In this document: positions 41,475 through 52,865 of the stretch, one piece after another
Layout of the letters: every line of letters begins with the position of its first letter
How positions within the stretch are numbered: position 1 is the first letter of the stretch
Source of the DNA: Timonella sp031979385
GTDB taxonomy: Bacteria; Actinomycetota; Actinomycetes; Actinomycetales; Cellulomonadaceae
Assembly: GCA_031979385.1 (NCBI GenBank)
Contig: DALZEF010000003.1
Location: forward strand, 62,001 to 126,000
DNA length: 64,000 bases
Direction: 5' to 3'
Made by a program: the position numbers and the translations under genes
The notes under the pieces: model-generated
What the model was told of the DNA's origin: nothing
Database searches by the model: none
What the model saw: only the letters and a program-made list of their open reading frames with translations

Positions 41475-41957
41475 TCAGGCATCGAGCGAGACAACCACGC
41501 CCTTCACGATTTCGCGCACCTCTTCCTCACTATTGTCCCCCGCAAGGAGCGAGACCGTGCCGGTGATCTCTACCACGTCGTACACATATCCACGGCTTAA
41601 GACGACAACCCGCACAAACTGCCCAAGAAGTTCACCTTTGGCCCCCGCGAAGCGACCCTCTATATAGAGTTCTGGAATCTGTTCCGTCCCACCCAGCTCG
41701 CGCAGGGTCTCCTTGTATCGAGGTAACTTCTTGAGTTTTGCGGTCACGGCCGAGACCTGCCCGTCAAAACTATGCTCCGCGCCAACGCGTGTCAGTGATG
41801 TCAACACGTTGGCACGAAATTTCTTCCCCTCCACCTCACGTGCAAGCGCGAGGGGTAGACCAACCGCCGCCAAGGCAACCCAGCCTTCCGGCTGCGGGGC
41901 ACTGAGTGTTGGATACGCGGGGAACGCCTCGGACGGAAACGTAAGGGTATTGGCCAT
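41475..41957 (-). CDS. uncharacterised 160-residue protein
   Basis: No family recognised with confidence. MANTLTFPSEAFPAYPTLSAPQPEGWVALAAVGLPLALARE, then alternating strands (FRANVLTSLTRV, IPELYIEGRFAG, QFVRVVVLSRGYVYDVVEITGT) and a final GVVVSLDA, suggest a compact alpha/beta fold; the overall pattern faintly resembles the LpqN/DUF1795 (PsbP-like) group but with no signal peptide. It lies between fprA and the FHA genes on the same strand and might belong with the latter. Confidence 0.75.
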   Translation of the reverse strand: MANTLTFPSEAFPAYPTLSAPQPEGWVALAAVGLPLALAREVEGKKFRANVLTSLTRVGAEHSFDGQVSAVTAKLKKLPRYKETLRELGGTEQIPELYIEGRFAGAKGELLGQFVRVVVLSRGYVYDVVEITGTVSLLAGDNSEEEVREIVKGVVVSLDA

Positions 41958-42101
41958 CCCTTAACTGTGGTGCACTGCGCAGCCATTTTCAAATCAGCCT
42001 GTGCCCGACGGCTCTACCACACACAGCCGGGCCGAGCGCACGACTTCGATAAAGTGTTTTGCCCACGCCTCGCACACTCTGTCAACTAGAGCGCACGACG
42101 T

Positions 42102-42170
42102 CGATGGGGTGTGACTTAGGTCCAGATACCCAACTTTGGTATACGCACCTGAAACCGTTTAGCCCCATCG
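42102..42170. repeat. imperfect hairpin resembling the 35450 element
   Basis: CGATGGGG (42102-42109) pairs with CCCCATCG (42163-42170), and the inner AGATACC pairs loosely with GGTATAC. The outer GATGGGGTG/CCCCATC and the inner GATACC match the pattern of the hairpins at 35450 and 20409, so it may be a third copy. A nearby GAGCGCACGACKTCGATRRRGTG-like sequence occurs twice (around 42034 and 42089). Confidence 0.4.
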
Positions 42171-42208
42171 AGCCCAACCATGCAGCAGCACTGCACCAGC
42201 AAAACCAA

Positions 42209-42243
42209 AGGCAGCGGAAACCCCCTGTGGGGTTCCGCTGCCT
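42209..42243 (-). terminator. terminator of the FHA-wHTH gene
   Basis: 15-bp stem with one bulged A (AGGCAGCGGAA...) and a CTGT loop, followed on the minus strand by TTGGTTTTGC, 53 bp after the stop. Confidence 0.85.
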
Positions 42244-42295
42244 GTGTTGTACGTCGTGACCGGGTGGCGGCCCAGCCCCTGAGTATCTCTTACTA

Positions 42296-43000
42296 TCAGT
42301 CCTCGTCGTCAGAAATATCGAGAATGGGCAAGTCATCGGCAGTGACAAGACGCGTAGTCACCGCATACTCGACCAGACGGGCACGGCGGTTCGTGGCAAG
42401 CTGCTTCGGTCCGCCTCGCAGGCCCTTGACTCCCATACGATCCAACTTGTCACACACGTTGTCGAGCTTGCGGTTGAAGCGGGTGATAGCCCAGCCCAAG
42501 CGCTTGGCTGCATCAGCGGTGGAAGGAATCTCAGTGAACCCGGTGCCTTCACGCCGCAGCATTGGCTCGCACAGGGCGACGATGAGTTGCTTCTGACTCA
42601 GCGTAAAGTTGATCATTCCAATGGTCTGCTCGCCGGTCTCCGGCGCGTCAACCGTGGCGGTCTCAAACTGCTGTCCTCGTAGATGCGCAAGCAGTTCGTA
42701 CGTAGTCGGTCCAGCCGTGAAAACGATTGTGGTGGACTGGAAGACAATCGGAATACGGTTTCCCGGCGAGAGCCATGACTGGACTCCCCCGCTTGTGTCA
42801 CAAACCGTTGCGGAAAGCAGCGATCCAACATTGGACAGCCACCAGATTCCGTCCTGATACCCGATGCGTAGAAACCTACGGTGCAGGTAAGGGTTGTCGT
42901 CAATAGTGAGGTCACCTTCGCGACCGATGTCGAATGGTTCGTCCGGGTCAGGCGTGAACCATTCGCCACAGTACTCCAGTGTCATTTGCGGTGCTGACAT
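42296..43000 (-). CDS. FHA-like domain protein with C-terminal winged-helix
   Basis: 234 residues. ATG with GGGAG eight bases upstream; the frame extends upstream but only into a non-family segment. The first ~120 residues look FHA-like (FDIGREGDLTIDDNPYLHRRFLRI...WWLSNVG), although the usual Ser/His phospho-binding pattern is only partly kept. The C-terminal half (IMINFTLSQKQLIVALCEPMLRREG ... AAKRLGWAITRFNRKLDNVCDKL ... TNRRARLVEYAV) looks like a helix-turn-helix. Possibly a phosphorylation-responsive regulator paired with the next gene. Confidence 0.7.
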   Translation of the reverse strand: MSAPQMTLEYCGEWFTPDPDEPFDIGREGDLTIDDNPYLHRRFLRIGYQDGIWWLSNVGSLLSATVCDTSGGVQSWLSPGNRIPIVFQSTTIVFTAGPTTYELLAHLRGQQFETATVDAPETGEQTIGMINFTLSQKQLIVALCEPMLRREGTGFTEIPSTADAAKRLGWAITRFNRKLDNVCDKLDRMGVKGLRGGPKQLATNRRARLVEYAVTTRLVTADDLPILDISDDED

Positions 43001-43246
43001 GAATAACTCCCAAGTTTCATGCGTACGCTCAGTACAAACCTTGACTGTACCTAAGTTCAGGCCATGAATGATAGCCGCAGGTAAGATTAGTTCCCATTCT
43101 GGGAAGTGGTACCCATGTATTTTGCACTCTGATTCAGGGAAAAAATGGGACAAATCTGCCCTGAACAGGCGGCACGCGAAATCTACTGCCGCGAATTTCA
43201 CCCGTCGATACGCCTTCCCCACCCGAGGCTGAGGTTGCAATAGGCC

Positions 43247-44467
43247 TTAACGCAGTTGTTCGAAGGTCAACGTGACCCCGTCGCCCAAGTCGAGTACATC
43301 GTCGCTGAGGATCAATGTCGCCTGCTGGGACTGAAGCTGCCGGTCTGGCTGCCCTGATCGTCGCAAGAGCGTGCCGTTCACCGACCCCAGATCCTGAGCC
43401 AGCACGTGCCCCTGCTCGACACTAATCAATAGGTGATTACGAGAAATGTCCTTCGATGGACTCGGCACCGACACCATGCGCGCGAACGGCTGTGCTCCCG
43501 ACCCCTCATGCGTTGGTTTGCGCCCAATGACAAGTGGCACGCCAAGCTCGATCACCTCACCATGCGAGAACCGCACATAGCCCTGGTGCACCGCATACGC
43601 CGCGGCATTGGCGGTCTCAAAAGCCGTGGTCTGCGCCGCAGCAACGTGTGCGGCAGCAATCTCCGCGGCCGTGGAAATCACCTCTGTGGGCATGACATCG
43701 GGTGGCGGGGTGCCGAAGACCTGGGTTGCGGCTTCGTGAACCGGCACGGGACCGATCGGCGTGGGGTCGACCTCCGAGTCCTCATATACGTCATCTTCGC
43801 CCTGTCCAAACCATTCCTCGGGCAGCTCCGCAAGCGTCTGCCCAAGGTCATCAAGACTGCGGGCTGACTGCACCAAAACCGCACGGGTTGGAGTCCCCCG
43901 AGCCGCGACAGGCTCAAACGACCAAGCGACCATATCCGCTCGCACAATCCCCTCGGCGAGAGGAAGCAAAACCTTGTGCGACGAGACGTTCTCGGGATCG
44001 AGCCCTTCCGGCAGATTCTCATGGAGCCCTCGCAATGGCGCAAAGGGAACCGGATCAATATCCCGAGTCGCCTCAGGGGAACCGGAGGAGATCCGAAACG
44101 ACACGGCGTCTGCTACCTGCTCCTCAAGCCACATCGCAGCGCCGTTGCCACGAAACACCGAAGCTGGCACTCCCGAAGCGTGTTCAACAACCACGTTGAG
44201 TTCACCGCACACAGCGATTCGAGCGGCTTGGCTGACCTGCGTCTGATCCCCCAACTCGACAACGGCGAAACGCGGCAAGCGCTCCAATGTTGGATCAAGC
44301 GACTTCGCCACCGCTGACAAGGCACCGAGGAATCCCTTGGTCTTCACCTGCGACTGGGCCAGCCACAACTCACGCAGAGTGTCTGGCTTCGCATCATCGG
44401 GCAGGAAGATCAGATAGTCGCCTTTGGCAACAACATATCCAGCGCCTGGACCATACGTATGCGCCAT
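43247..44467 (-). CDS. FHA-domain protein
   Basis: 406 residues. The C-terminal FHA domain is clear: LVIGRKPTHEGSGAQPFARMVSVPSPSKDISRNHLLISVEQGHVLAQDLGSVNGTLLRRSG, with the Gly-Arg, Ser-x-x-His and NGT signatures that bind phosphothreonine. An N-terminal ~200-residue domain (YVVAKGDYLIFLPDDA...; FAVVELGDQTQVSQAARIAVCGELNVVVEH) is followed by a low-complexity linker. Such proteins usually act with Ser/Thr kinases and phosphatases, but none is in the window. 43001-43246 has no gene. Confidence 0.85.
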   Translation of the reverse strand: MAHTYGPGAGYVVAKGDYLIFLPDDAKPDTLRELWLAQSQVKTKGFLGALSAVAKSLDPTLERLPRFAVVELGDQTQVSQAARIAVCGELNVVVEHASGVPASVFRGNGAAMWLEEQVADAVSFRISSGSPEATRDIDPVPFAPLRGLHENLPEGLDPENVSSHKVLLPLAEGIVRADMVAWSFEPVAARGTPTRAVLVQSARSLDDLGQTLAELPEEWFGQGEDDVYEDSEVDPTPIGPVPVHEAATQVFGTPPPDVMPTEVISTAAEIAAAHVAAAQTTAFETANAAAYAVHQGYVRFSHGEVIELGVPLVIGRKPTHEGSGAQPFARMVSVPSPSKDISRNHLLISVEQGHVLAQDLGSVNGTLLRRSGQPDRQLQSQQATLILSDDVLDLGDGVTLTFEQLR

Positions 44468-44546
44468 GGCTCACCATCCCATCCTCGGGCCTATCAAGCC
44501 CCTCACTCATTGATCGCCGCGAAGTGCACCTGACAATCAACTACTA

Positions 44547-45557
44547 CTACGCGACCCGATCAACCAACGCCTGGGCGAACTTCACGAGGGCATCCTTCAC
44601 CGGTCCATCAGCGATCGGGCGCAGTGCGTCGATCGCGGCGTGCGCATACTCCAGAGCACGCTCACGAGTGAGATCCACAACCGGGTGAACACGGAGTCGC
44701 TCGATAGTCCGTGCGAGCGCCTCATCCGACGAGAGATCCGAATCGACGAGAGCCAGCAGGGCACGGTCGGCGTCTGTCGCGGCCTCGGAAGCAACGAGTT
44801 CACGCAACAGCAGTACCGGCATGGTCGGAACCTTCTCACGTAAATCGGTTCCCTGGGTCTTACCGGTCACCGAACCGTCAGACGTCAGATCAATGACGTC
44901 ATCCGCAAGTTGGAAGGCAACCCCGACATATTCCCCGTACTGCGCGACGGTGTCCTGCACGTCCTTGGGAGCACCAGCGTACTTGGCACCGAGAAGCGCC
45001 GAGGCGGCCAACAGCGAGGCGGTCTTGTCCGCGAGCACCTGGATATAGTGCTCAACCGGATCGGCCTGCGCAGCCGGCCCCATCGTCTCGTGCAACTGTC
45101 CCATGCACAGACGTTCAAAAGTCTTCGCCTGGATAAAGACCGCTTCGGGTCCAAGTTCTGCCGTCAACAGCGACGCACGCGCAAACAGCAGATCGCCGGT
45201 GAGGATAGCCACCGAATTGCCCCACACCTCATGGGCCGACGGAGCACCTCGGCGCATCGGCGCAGAGTCCATGACGTCATCGTGATACAGCGAAGCAAGA
45301 TGAGTAAGCTCGACAACCACCGCCGCCGTGCGCACGTCTTCGTTCACTCCAGAGCCAAGTTGCGAAACCAGCAACGTCAAAAGCGGCCGCAGACGCTTAC
45401 CACCGGCGGCCATCAGATGACGAGAAGCTTGGTCCACGAGACCGTCAGCATTTTCAACCGCAGCCGAAAGGTCTGACTCGATCCGTTCCATCTCCTGTGC
45501 GAGTGCTTGTGCGAGCTGCTCGTCTTCGAGTGGCAGGGCCAGAGAAACTGTAGTCAC
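44547..45557 (-). CDS. polyprenyl diphosphate synthase
   Basis: 336-residue all-helical trans-prenyltransferase. GGKRLRP (residues 52-58), the first aspartate-rich motif YHDDVMD (91-97) and the second QLADDVIDLT (217-225) bind the allylic diphosphate through Mg. It makes the long isoprenoid chain, most likely for menaquinone, given its place right after the nuo operon and the menaquinone genes at the other end. The chain length cannot be fixed by eye. It is separated from nuoN by ~180 bp and a terminator. Confidence 0.93.
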   Translation of the reverse strand: MTTVSLALPLEDEQLAQALAQEMERIESDLSAAVENADGLVDQASRHLMAAGGKRLRPLLTLLVSQLGSGVNEDVRTAAVVVELTHLASLYHDDVMDSAPMRRGAPSAHEVWGNSVAILTGDLLFARASLLTAELGPEAVFIQAKTFERLCMGQLHETMGPAAQADPVEHYIQVLADKTASLLAASALLGAKYAGAPKDVQDTVAQYGEYVGVAFQLADDVIDLTSDGSVTGKTQGTDLREKVPTMPVLLLRELVASEAATDADRALLALVDSDLSSDEALARTIERLRVHPVVDLTRERALEYAHAAIDALRPIADGPVKDALVKFAQALVDRVA

Positions 45558-45669
45558 GAAATGATCTTTGCTGTTGAAACGAGAGCGTACGACCCCAAAC
45601 TTCGCGCTGAGTCATCGAACGCCCATGGACTTATCACCTAATGTACCGCAGCGACAAGGTGTACAACGA

Positions 45670-45722
45670 TGAACCCCGCGCCAAGACGTGATGTGTTGTG
45701 TCACGTCCCTGCGCGGGGTTCA
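45670..45722 (-). terminator. terminator of the nuo operon
   Basis: TGAACCCCGCGC pairs with GCGCGGGGTTCA, with a further inner stem GACGTGA/TCACGTC, forming a long two-part hairpin 15 bp after the nuoN stop. Confidence 0.85.
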
Positions 45723-45737
45723 CAGGTTAGCGAGGAG

Positions 45738-47522
45738 TCAGCCCCACATGGCGAACAGGTCACCCAGTACTGAGAGCACCGGACTCGGGAACAGGCCCAG
45801 GCCGATCACTGCGACGAGAGCGACCACGATTGCTGCGAGAGTCGTGCCGTTCGAACGCACAACCCCCACCCCGGTATTCGACTCGAGAGTCACAACTGAG
45901 GTGCGTGCTGCAACGTGCGCTCCTTCAAGCTCAGAGGCCTCGTCGCCATCTTCTGCGGGGTCTGCGGCGTTCGGCGTCGGGACAACTGTCTCGCGTTCCT
46001 CAGCCGGAGCCACGAAGTACATGAGCACGATGATGCGCACGTAGAAGAACAGCGAGATAGCCGACGCCAATACGCCGACCACGACGAGCGGGGTCGCATC
46101 GCCCCCGACACCTGCCGAGAATGCCGTGAATTTCGCGATGAAGCCCGCGGTTCCAGGAATACCGGCGAACGACAGCAGGAAGATGGAGAACGCCGCGGCA
46201 AGGAATGGGCTGCGCTTGGCCAAACCAGCCCACTGACCAATGTGGTTCGCCTCGCCGAGCACCTCGCCATTCGCACCCACCTCACGGACCAGGGTGACCA
46301 CGGCGAATGCCCCAACGGTCGAGACACCATACACCAACAGGTAAAACACGATCGCCGTTGTTGGCGATCCGCCCATGTAACCGAGCAGAGCCACCATGAT
46401 GAAACCCGTGTGGCCGATGGACGAATACGCGAGCATACGCTTCATGTCCGTCTGGGTCAGACCAGCGACGGTTCCCACGAGCATCGTGACGATCGCGACA
46501 ACCCACAGACCCTTCGTGATTGCTTCCGCAACCTCGCCGTGCGGCACAAGCAGGAAGAAGTACACGACGCGAACTAGAACGATCGTTGCTGCGATCTTGG
46601 TGCACGCAGCCATGAAACCGGTGATAGGCGTTGGTGCACCCTGATAGACGTCCGGCGTCCAGGCCTGGAACGGAACGGCACCGACCTTGAACAGCACCCC
46701 TGCCAAGACCAAGGTCACACCAATCAGGTACAGGGCCGCAAACTCCGGTGCCTGGCCAGAGTTCTGGTGCATGTAGGCAACATTTGTGATGACGGTCAGG
46801 TCGATCGAACCCGAGTAGCCATACAGGAGGGCTGCACCGAACAGGAACAGGGCCGAGGCAAACGAGCCAAGCACGAAGTACTTGAAAGCTGCCTCCTGCG
46901 AAAGCAGACGACGGCGACGCGCCATTGCAGTGAGCGCGTAAAGCGGCAGCGACAGAACCTCGAGTGCGATGAACATCGTGATGAAATCAGCAGCGCCTGG
47001 GAACACGAGCATACCGGTCAACGCGAACAGGAACAGCGGGAACACTTCCGTCTGTTGCAAGCCCCTGGAGCTTGCCAGTTCCTCGTACTGCGAGCCGGGA
47101 ACAGAAGCCGCCGTGGATGCGAAGGGATCCTGATTCGCTGAGGTGCGGTCAATCATCACCAGCGCAGCAAGGATTGACGCGATCAGGATGACGATCTGGA
47201 TTGAGAGCGTCAGGTTGTCGATGATCATGCCCTGATTCGACAACACCTGCCCGTCCGCGCTCATGCGGCGGATCGGGAACATGAAGCTCTCAGCCAGCGC
47301 ATCCCTGTTTGCCGTCATCGTGAAGACAACCGCGAGCAACGCACCGATCTGCGCGATGAGCAGCAGGCCGATCTGCGTGTGGCGGCGTACACGATCTGGC
47401 ACGAAAGCCTCAACGAGAACCGATACGACGGCCGCTCCCGCCACGATCAGAACCGGTGCGAGCAGCGCCCAGTTGATCTCCGGAACGTTGAACGTCGTGG
47501 CTGTTAGGAGACCAGAGAACAT
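45738..47522 (-). CDS. nuoN: NADH-quinone oxidoreductase subunit N
   Basis: 594 residues, 14 or so membrane helices of the antiporter-like subunit family: FALTGMLVFPGAADFITMFIALEVLSLPLYALTAMARRR and YSSIGHTGFIMVALL are the conserved helices with the lysine channel residues. An Asp/Glu-rich cytoplasmic-looking insertion (EERETVVPTPNAADPAEDGDEASELEGAHVAA) lies between the last two helices. Longer than the E. coli form, as common in actinobacteria. Last nuo gene, overlapping nuoM by one base. Confidence 0.96.
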   Translation of the reverse strand: MFSGLLTATTFNVPEINWALLAPVLIVAGAAVVSVLVEAFVPDRVRRHTQIGLLLIAQIGALLAVVFTMTANRDALAESFMFPIRRMSADGQVLSNQGMIIDNLTLSIQIVILIASILAALVMIDRTSANQDPFASTAASVPGSQYEELASSRGLQQTEVFPLFLFALTGMLVFPGAADFITMFIALEVLSLPLYALTAMARRRRLLSQEAAFKYFVLGSFASALFLFGAALLYGYSGSIDLTVITNVAYMHQNSGQAPEFAALYLIGVTLVLAGVLFKVGAVPFQAWTPDVYQGAPTPITGFMAACTKIAATIVLVRVVYFFLLVPHGEVAEAITKGLWVVAIVTMLVGTVAGLTQTDMKRMLAYSSIGHTGFIMVALLGYMGGSPTTAIVFYLLVYGVSTVGAFAVVTLVREVGANGEVLGEANHIGQWAGLAKRSPFLAAAFSIFLLSFAGIPGTAGFIAKFTAFSAGVGGDATPLVVVGVLASAISLFFYVRIIVLMYFVAPAEERETVVPTPNAADPAEDGDEASELEGAHVAARTSVVTLESNTGVGVVRSNGTTLAAIVVALVAVIGLGLFPSPVLSVLGDLFAMWG

Positions 47523-49063
47523 CAGCCTTCTCCTTCAATGATCGAGGCGCTCTGTGCGGCGGGCTCATCAAGGTACTGCAGTGCAATACCCGGAACGAAA
47601 CCGAGCAGAAGCATGAGCGCGATGAGCGGTGCGACAACCCACTTTTCACGTCCAGAGAGGTCTGGCTTGTCGACCAGTTCGGGGTTCTTCTCTCCAGTGA
47701 ACACCTTCTGGTAGGTGAGCAGTACATACAGTGCGGCCAGCACCACACCGGTTGCAGCGAGGACGGCGGCCCACTTGTTCACGCCGAACGCAGCCACCAA
47801 CACCATGATTTCAGAGATGAAGGTGGACAGCCCTGGCATCGAGAGCGCAGAGAGACCGGCTACCAGGAACACACCGGCGAGAACCGGAGTGATTCGCTGC
47901 ATTCCGCCGAAGTCGGTAATGATCTGAGATCTGCCGTCACGTGAGCGCAGGAACAGGAATCCGGCCACAAGGAACAGCAGTCCAGTGGATAGTCCGTGGT
48001 TCACCATGTAGAACGCAGAACCTGCGGTGCCCTCCGCCGTGAAGGTGAAGATGCCCAGCACGATGAAGCCGAAGTGCGAGACCGAGGTGTATGCGATGAG
48101 GCGCATGAGGTCGCGCTGTCCGATCGCGAGCAGTCCACCGTAGATGATGGAGACAACCGCAAGTACCACGATGACCGGTGCAGCCCACTGCGAGGCGTTC
48201 GGGAACAGCGGCAGGCACAGGGTCAGCATTCCGAACGTGCCGATCTTGTCCAGGACGCCCACGAGCAGAACCGAAGTTCCCGCAGGAGCATGCTGGGTCG
48301 TGTCGGGCAGCCACGTGTGCACGGGGAACATGGGAGCCTTGATCGCGAACGCAATGAAGAATCCAAGGAACACCCACTTCTCCGTGGTTGGGTCGAGCGC
48401 GACGGCGGCAAGGTTGTCCACGAGGAATGCAGTCTCGCCCCCACCGCTCTTGACGTAGAGCACGATGACCGCCACGAGCATGACGAGTCCACCCACGAGC
48501 GAGAACAGCAGGAACTTGATCGCTGCATAGCGACGACGCGCACCGTTTCCGAATGAACCGATCATGAAGTAGACCGGAATCAGCATCGCTTCAAAGACGA
48601 CATAGAACAGGAACACGTCGCGGGCCGCGAAGATCAAAACCATGAAAGTGGTCAGAACCAGTACGAGCGCAAGGTAGTTACGCAGTCGCACGTGTGCAAG
48701 TTCCGCGGTTTCGCCCTCGGCTTCGCCAACGCCCTGCTCCTTGAAGGCCGCGAGGATGACGAGTGGCACGAGGATGATTGACAGTGCAATGAGCAGGAGC
48801 GAGACTCCGTTGGCACCGAGCGCGTAGGACGCGCCGATCTGCGGGATCCATCCGTGTTGTTCAACCAACTGGAATGTACCGGCGCGCGCTACGTCGAACG
48901 CGATGAACGCCCCGATGAGTGCAAGGAGTTCGAGCCCGGCAACGCCGAGCGCGAGCTTTGGCGCGAGCGAGGCGCTACGCTTCGGAAGCGCCCACAGTGC
49001 GAGTGCACCCAGTGTCGGGATGACGGCGAGGATCGTCAGCCAGGGCAATGTTTCGAAGTTCAT
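47522..49063 (-). CDS. nuoM: NADH-quinone oxidoreductase subunit M
   Basis: 513 residues, about 14 helices. The proton-channel signatures FYVVFEAMLIPVYFMIGSFG, KAPMFPVHTWLPDTTQHAPAGTSVLLVGVLDKIGTFG and YTSVSHFGFIVLGIFTF match NuoM. One of three antiporter-like proton pumps of complex I. 12 bp after nuoL; stop overlaps the nuoN start. Confidence 0.97.
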   Translation of the reverse strand: MNFETLPWLTILAVIPTLGALALWALPKRSASLAPKLALGVAGLELLALIGAFIAFDVARAGTFQLVEQHGWIPQIGASYALGANGVSLLLIALSIILVPLVILAAFKEQGVGEAEGETAELAHVRLRNYLALVLVLTTFMVLIFAARDVFLFYVVFEAMLIPVYFMIGSFGNGARRRYAAIKFLLFSLVGGLVMLVAVIVLYVKSGGGETAFLVDNLAAVALDPTTEKWVFLGFFIAFAIKAPMFPVHTWLPDTTQHAPAGTSVLLVGVLDKIGTFGMLTLCLPLFPNASQWAAPVIVVLAVVSIIYGGLLAIGQRDLMRLIAYTSVSHFGFIVLGIFTFTAEGTAGSAFYMVNHGLSTGLLFLVAGFLFLRSRDGRSQIITDFGGMQRITPVLAGVFLVAGLSALSMPGLSTFISEIMVLVAAFGVNKWAAVLAATGVVLAALYVLLTYQKVFTGEKNPELVDKPDLSGREKWVVAPLIALMLLLGFVPGIALQYLDEPAAQSASIIEGEG

Positions 49064-49075
49064 TGGTCAGCTTCC

Positions 49076-50998
<1,923 letters not shown>

Positions 50999-51014
50999 TT
51001 TCGGTGACTCCCGG

Positions 51015-51314
51015 CTAGTTCTTGAGCAGGTTGATGTCGTCGGCCGACACCGTCCTGCGTGAGCGGTAGATCGAAACGATGATCGCTAGACCAACAACAA
51101 CCTCGGCTGCTGCAACGGTCATGACGAAGAACGCGGCCACCTGGCCCGTCACGTCGCCATACATGCGGGAGAACGTCACGAATGCGAGATTTGCGGCGTT
51201 GAGCATGAGTTCGATGCCCATGAACATGATGATGACGTTGCGGCGGCGCAACACCACGATCGCCCCGAGGGCAAAGAGGACGACTGCGAGATACAGGTAG
51301 TTGATGTATTCCAC
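51015..51314 (-). CDS. nuoK: NADH-quinone oxidoreductase subunit K
   Basis: 99 residues, three helices: INYLYLAVVLFALGAIVVLRRRNVIIMFMGIELMLNAANLAFVTF carries the two conserved membrane glutamates. The frame is open far upstream, but the GTG giving VEYINYLYLAVV is preceded by AAGGAG and follows the nuoJ stop directly; the longer version is a shadow of nuoJ. Confidence 0.96.
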   Translation of the reverse strand: MEYINYLYLAVVLFALGAIVVLRRRNVIIMFMGIELMLNAANLAFVTFSRMYGDVTGQVAAFFVMTVAAAEVVVGLAIIVSIYRSRRTVSADDINLLKN

Positions 51315-51315
51315 G

Positions 51316-52167
51316 TCAGTTCTCCTTGCCTTCGGTTGACGCGTCCCCGCCCTGCTCAGCGTCGGATGGTGCAGCATCCAGCTCAGCGGTTTCGGTCGGT
51401 TTGTCCCAGGTGCTTGGTTCAGGGCGGCCAGCCTCATCCAGCATGGCGATCTTGTCGTCGCTGATCGCGTCGCGGTCTTGGCCGCGGGCACGTAGGACGC
51501 GAGAAACGGAGGATTCAACAGGGTTGCCGTGTGGGTCGAGGGCTGGCACGTCCATCGCGTTGCGTTGGGCAAACACGCCGGGGTTTGGCAGCGGTGTCAG
51601 ACGAGCACCGGACGCGACTCGAGCGTCTGCGAGTTCCTTCTGGCCAACGCGCTTGGTGAGGTTGCGCTTGTGGGTCATGGACAGGGCAGCAACCGCGGAG
51701 GTGACGAGCAGAATACCCACGAGTTCGAGGGGGAATATGAAGTTTCCGAGCAGGGCGTCCGCGAGATCGCGCATGGTCGCGCCCTCGGCGGCCTCGTGGC
51801 CCACTCCCGTACCGACACCGATTCGTGCGATGAAGGTGAAGAGAGTGACTCCCAGGCCGATTCCGAACGTCCAGCCGAGTATCCGCTGTCCCTTGAGGGT
51901 TTCCACGAGTGAGTCGGCGCGGTCCACGCCAACCAGCATGATCACGAAGACGAACAGCATCATGACCGCACCGGTGTAGACGACTATCTGCACCATGCCA
52001 AGGAATGGTGCCTGGTTGGCCATATACATGACCGCGATTGAGATCATGATGAAGACCATACACACGGTCGCGTGCACTGCCTTGCGCGCGAAGATAAGTC
52101 CCAGTCCGGCGAGCACCATGAGCGGTGCAAGACCCCAGAAGAGAACTGCCTCAGCACTTGAGGTCAT
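51316..52167 (-). CDS. nuoJ: NADH-quinone oxidoreductase subunit J
   Basis: 283 residues: five helices in the first ~165 residues (FWGLAPLMVLAGLGLIFARKAVHATVCMVFIMISIAVMYMANQAPFLGMVQIVVYTGAVMMLFVFVIMLVG), the NuoJ signature, plus a long polar C-terminal tail of ~115 residues (KRNLTKRVGQKELAD ... GDASTEGKEN), typical of actinobacteria. Start overlaps nuoI by four bases. Confidence 0.96.
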   Translation of the reverse strand: MTSSAEAVLFWGLAPLMVLAGLGLIFARKAVHATVCMVFIMISIAVMYMANQAPFLGMVQIVVYTGAVMMLFVFVIMLVGVDRADSLVETLKGQRILGWTFGIGLGVTLFTFIARIGVGTGVGHEAAEGATMRDLADALLGNFIFPLELVGILLVTSAVAALSMTHKRNLTKRVGQKELADARVASGARLTPLPNPGVFAQRNAMDVPALDPHGNPVESSVSRVLRARGQDRDAISDDKIAMLDEAGRPEPSTWDKPTETAELDAAPSDAEQGGDASTEGKEN

Positions 52168-52865
52168 GACTGCACCACCTTGTCGGCTTCGACTGCCGCG
52201 CGGGCGGAGTCGAGCGTCGGGTCATCCGGACGGTGTTCCTCGACCCAAGCAACCTGTTCGGAGGTTGGCCGGGTGACTTCGCCACGGTAATAGTTCGTGT
52301 CCTTGGTTCCCTCGACCATTGGGTGCGGTCCGGCAAGCATACCGTCACGCAGTGGAGCGAGGAGGTCTTCCTTCTCAAAGATCAGTCCCTCGCGGGTCGG
52401 ACCAGCGAGTTCGAATTCGTTGGTCATTGTGAGCGCGCGGGTTGGGCACGCCTCGATGCACAGTCCGCAGAAGATGCACCGCAGATAGTTGATCTGGTAG
52501 ACCGCACCATAGCGCTCGCCTGGCGAGATGTGCTGGCCTTCGGGGAGGTCAGCGTTGGATGCGGCTTCAACGTAGATCGCGTCTGCTGGGCAGGCCCAAG
52601 CGCACAACTCGCACCCGATGCACTTCTCGAGTCCATCTGGGTATCGGTTGAGTTGGTGACGGCCGTGATAGCGGGGTTTGACCTGCGCTGGAGTGCGGGG
52701 ATACTGCTCGGTGACCGTCGGGCTGAAGAACGAGTTGAGCGTGACCCCAAATCCGGCGACTGGGGACAGCACCTTCTTGACGCCCCGGTCCTGTGGGATC
52801 AGACGCTGGTATTCCTGCGCGCCTGGCAACTGGTCAGGGGTGATACCCTGTGGCTGCTCAGTCAT
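52164..52865 (-). CDS. nuoI: NADH-quinone oxidoreductase subunit I
   Basis: 233 residues with two 4Fe-4S motifs, CIGCELCAWACP and CIFCGLCIEACP (clusters N6a and N6b), linking the peripheral arm to the membrane. The ATG start is chosen because AAGGAGG precedes it and it matches the N-terminal length of relatives; the longer frame is a shadow of nuoH. Overlaps the nuoH end by eight bases. The C-terminal ~50 residues are a polar extension. Confidence 0.97.
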   Translation of the reverse strand: MTEQPQGITPDQLPGAQEYQRLIPQDRGVKKVLSPVAGFGVTLNSFFSPTVTEQYPRTPAQVKPRYHGRHQLNRYPDGLEKCIGCELCAWACPADAIYVEAASNADLPEGQHISPGERYGAVYQINYLRCIFCGLCIEACPTRALTMTNEFELAGPTREGLIFEKEDLLAPLRDGMLAGPHPMVEGTKDTNYYRGEVTRPTSEQVAWVEEHRPDDPTLDSARAAVEADKVVQS

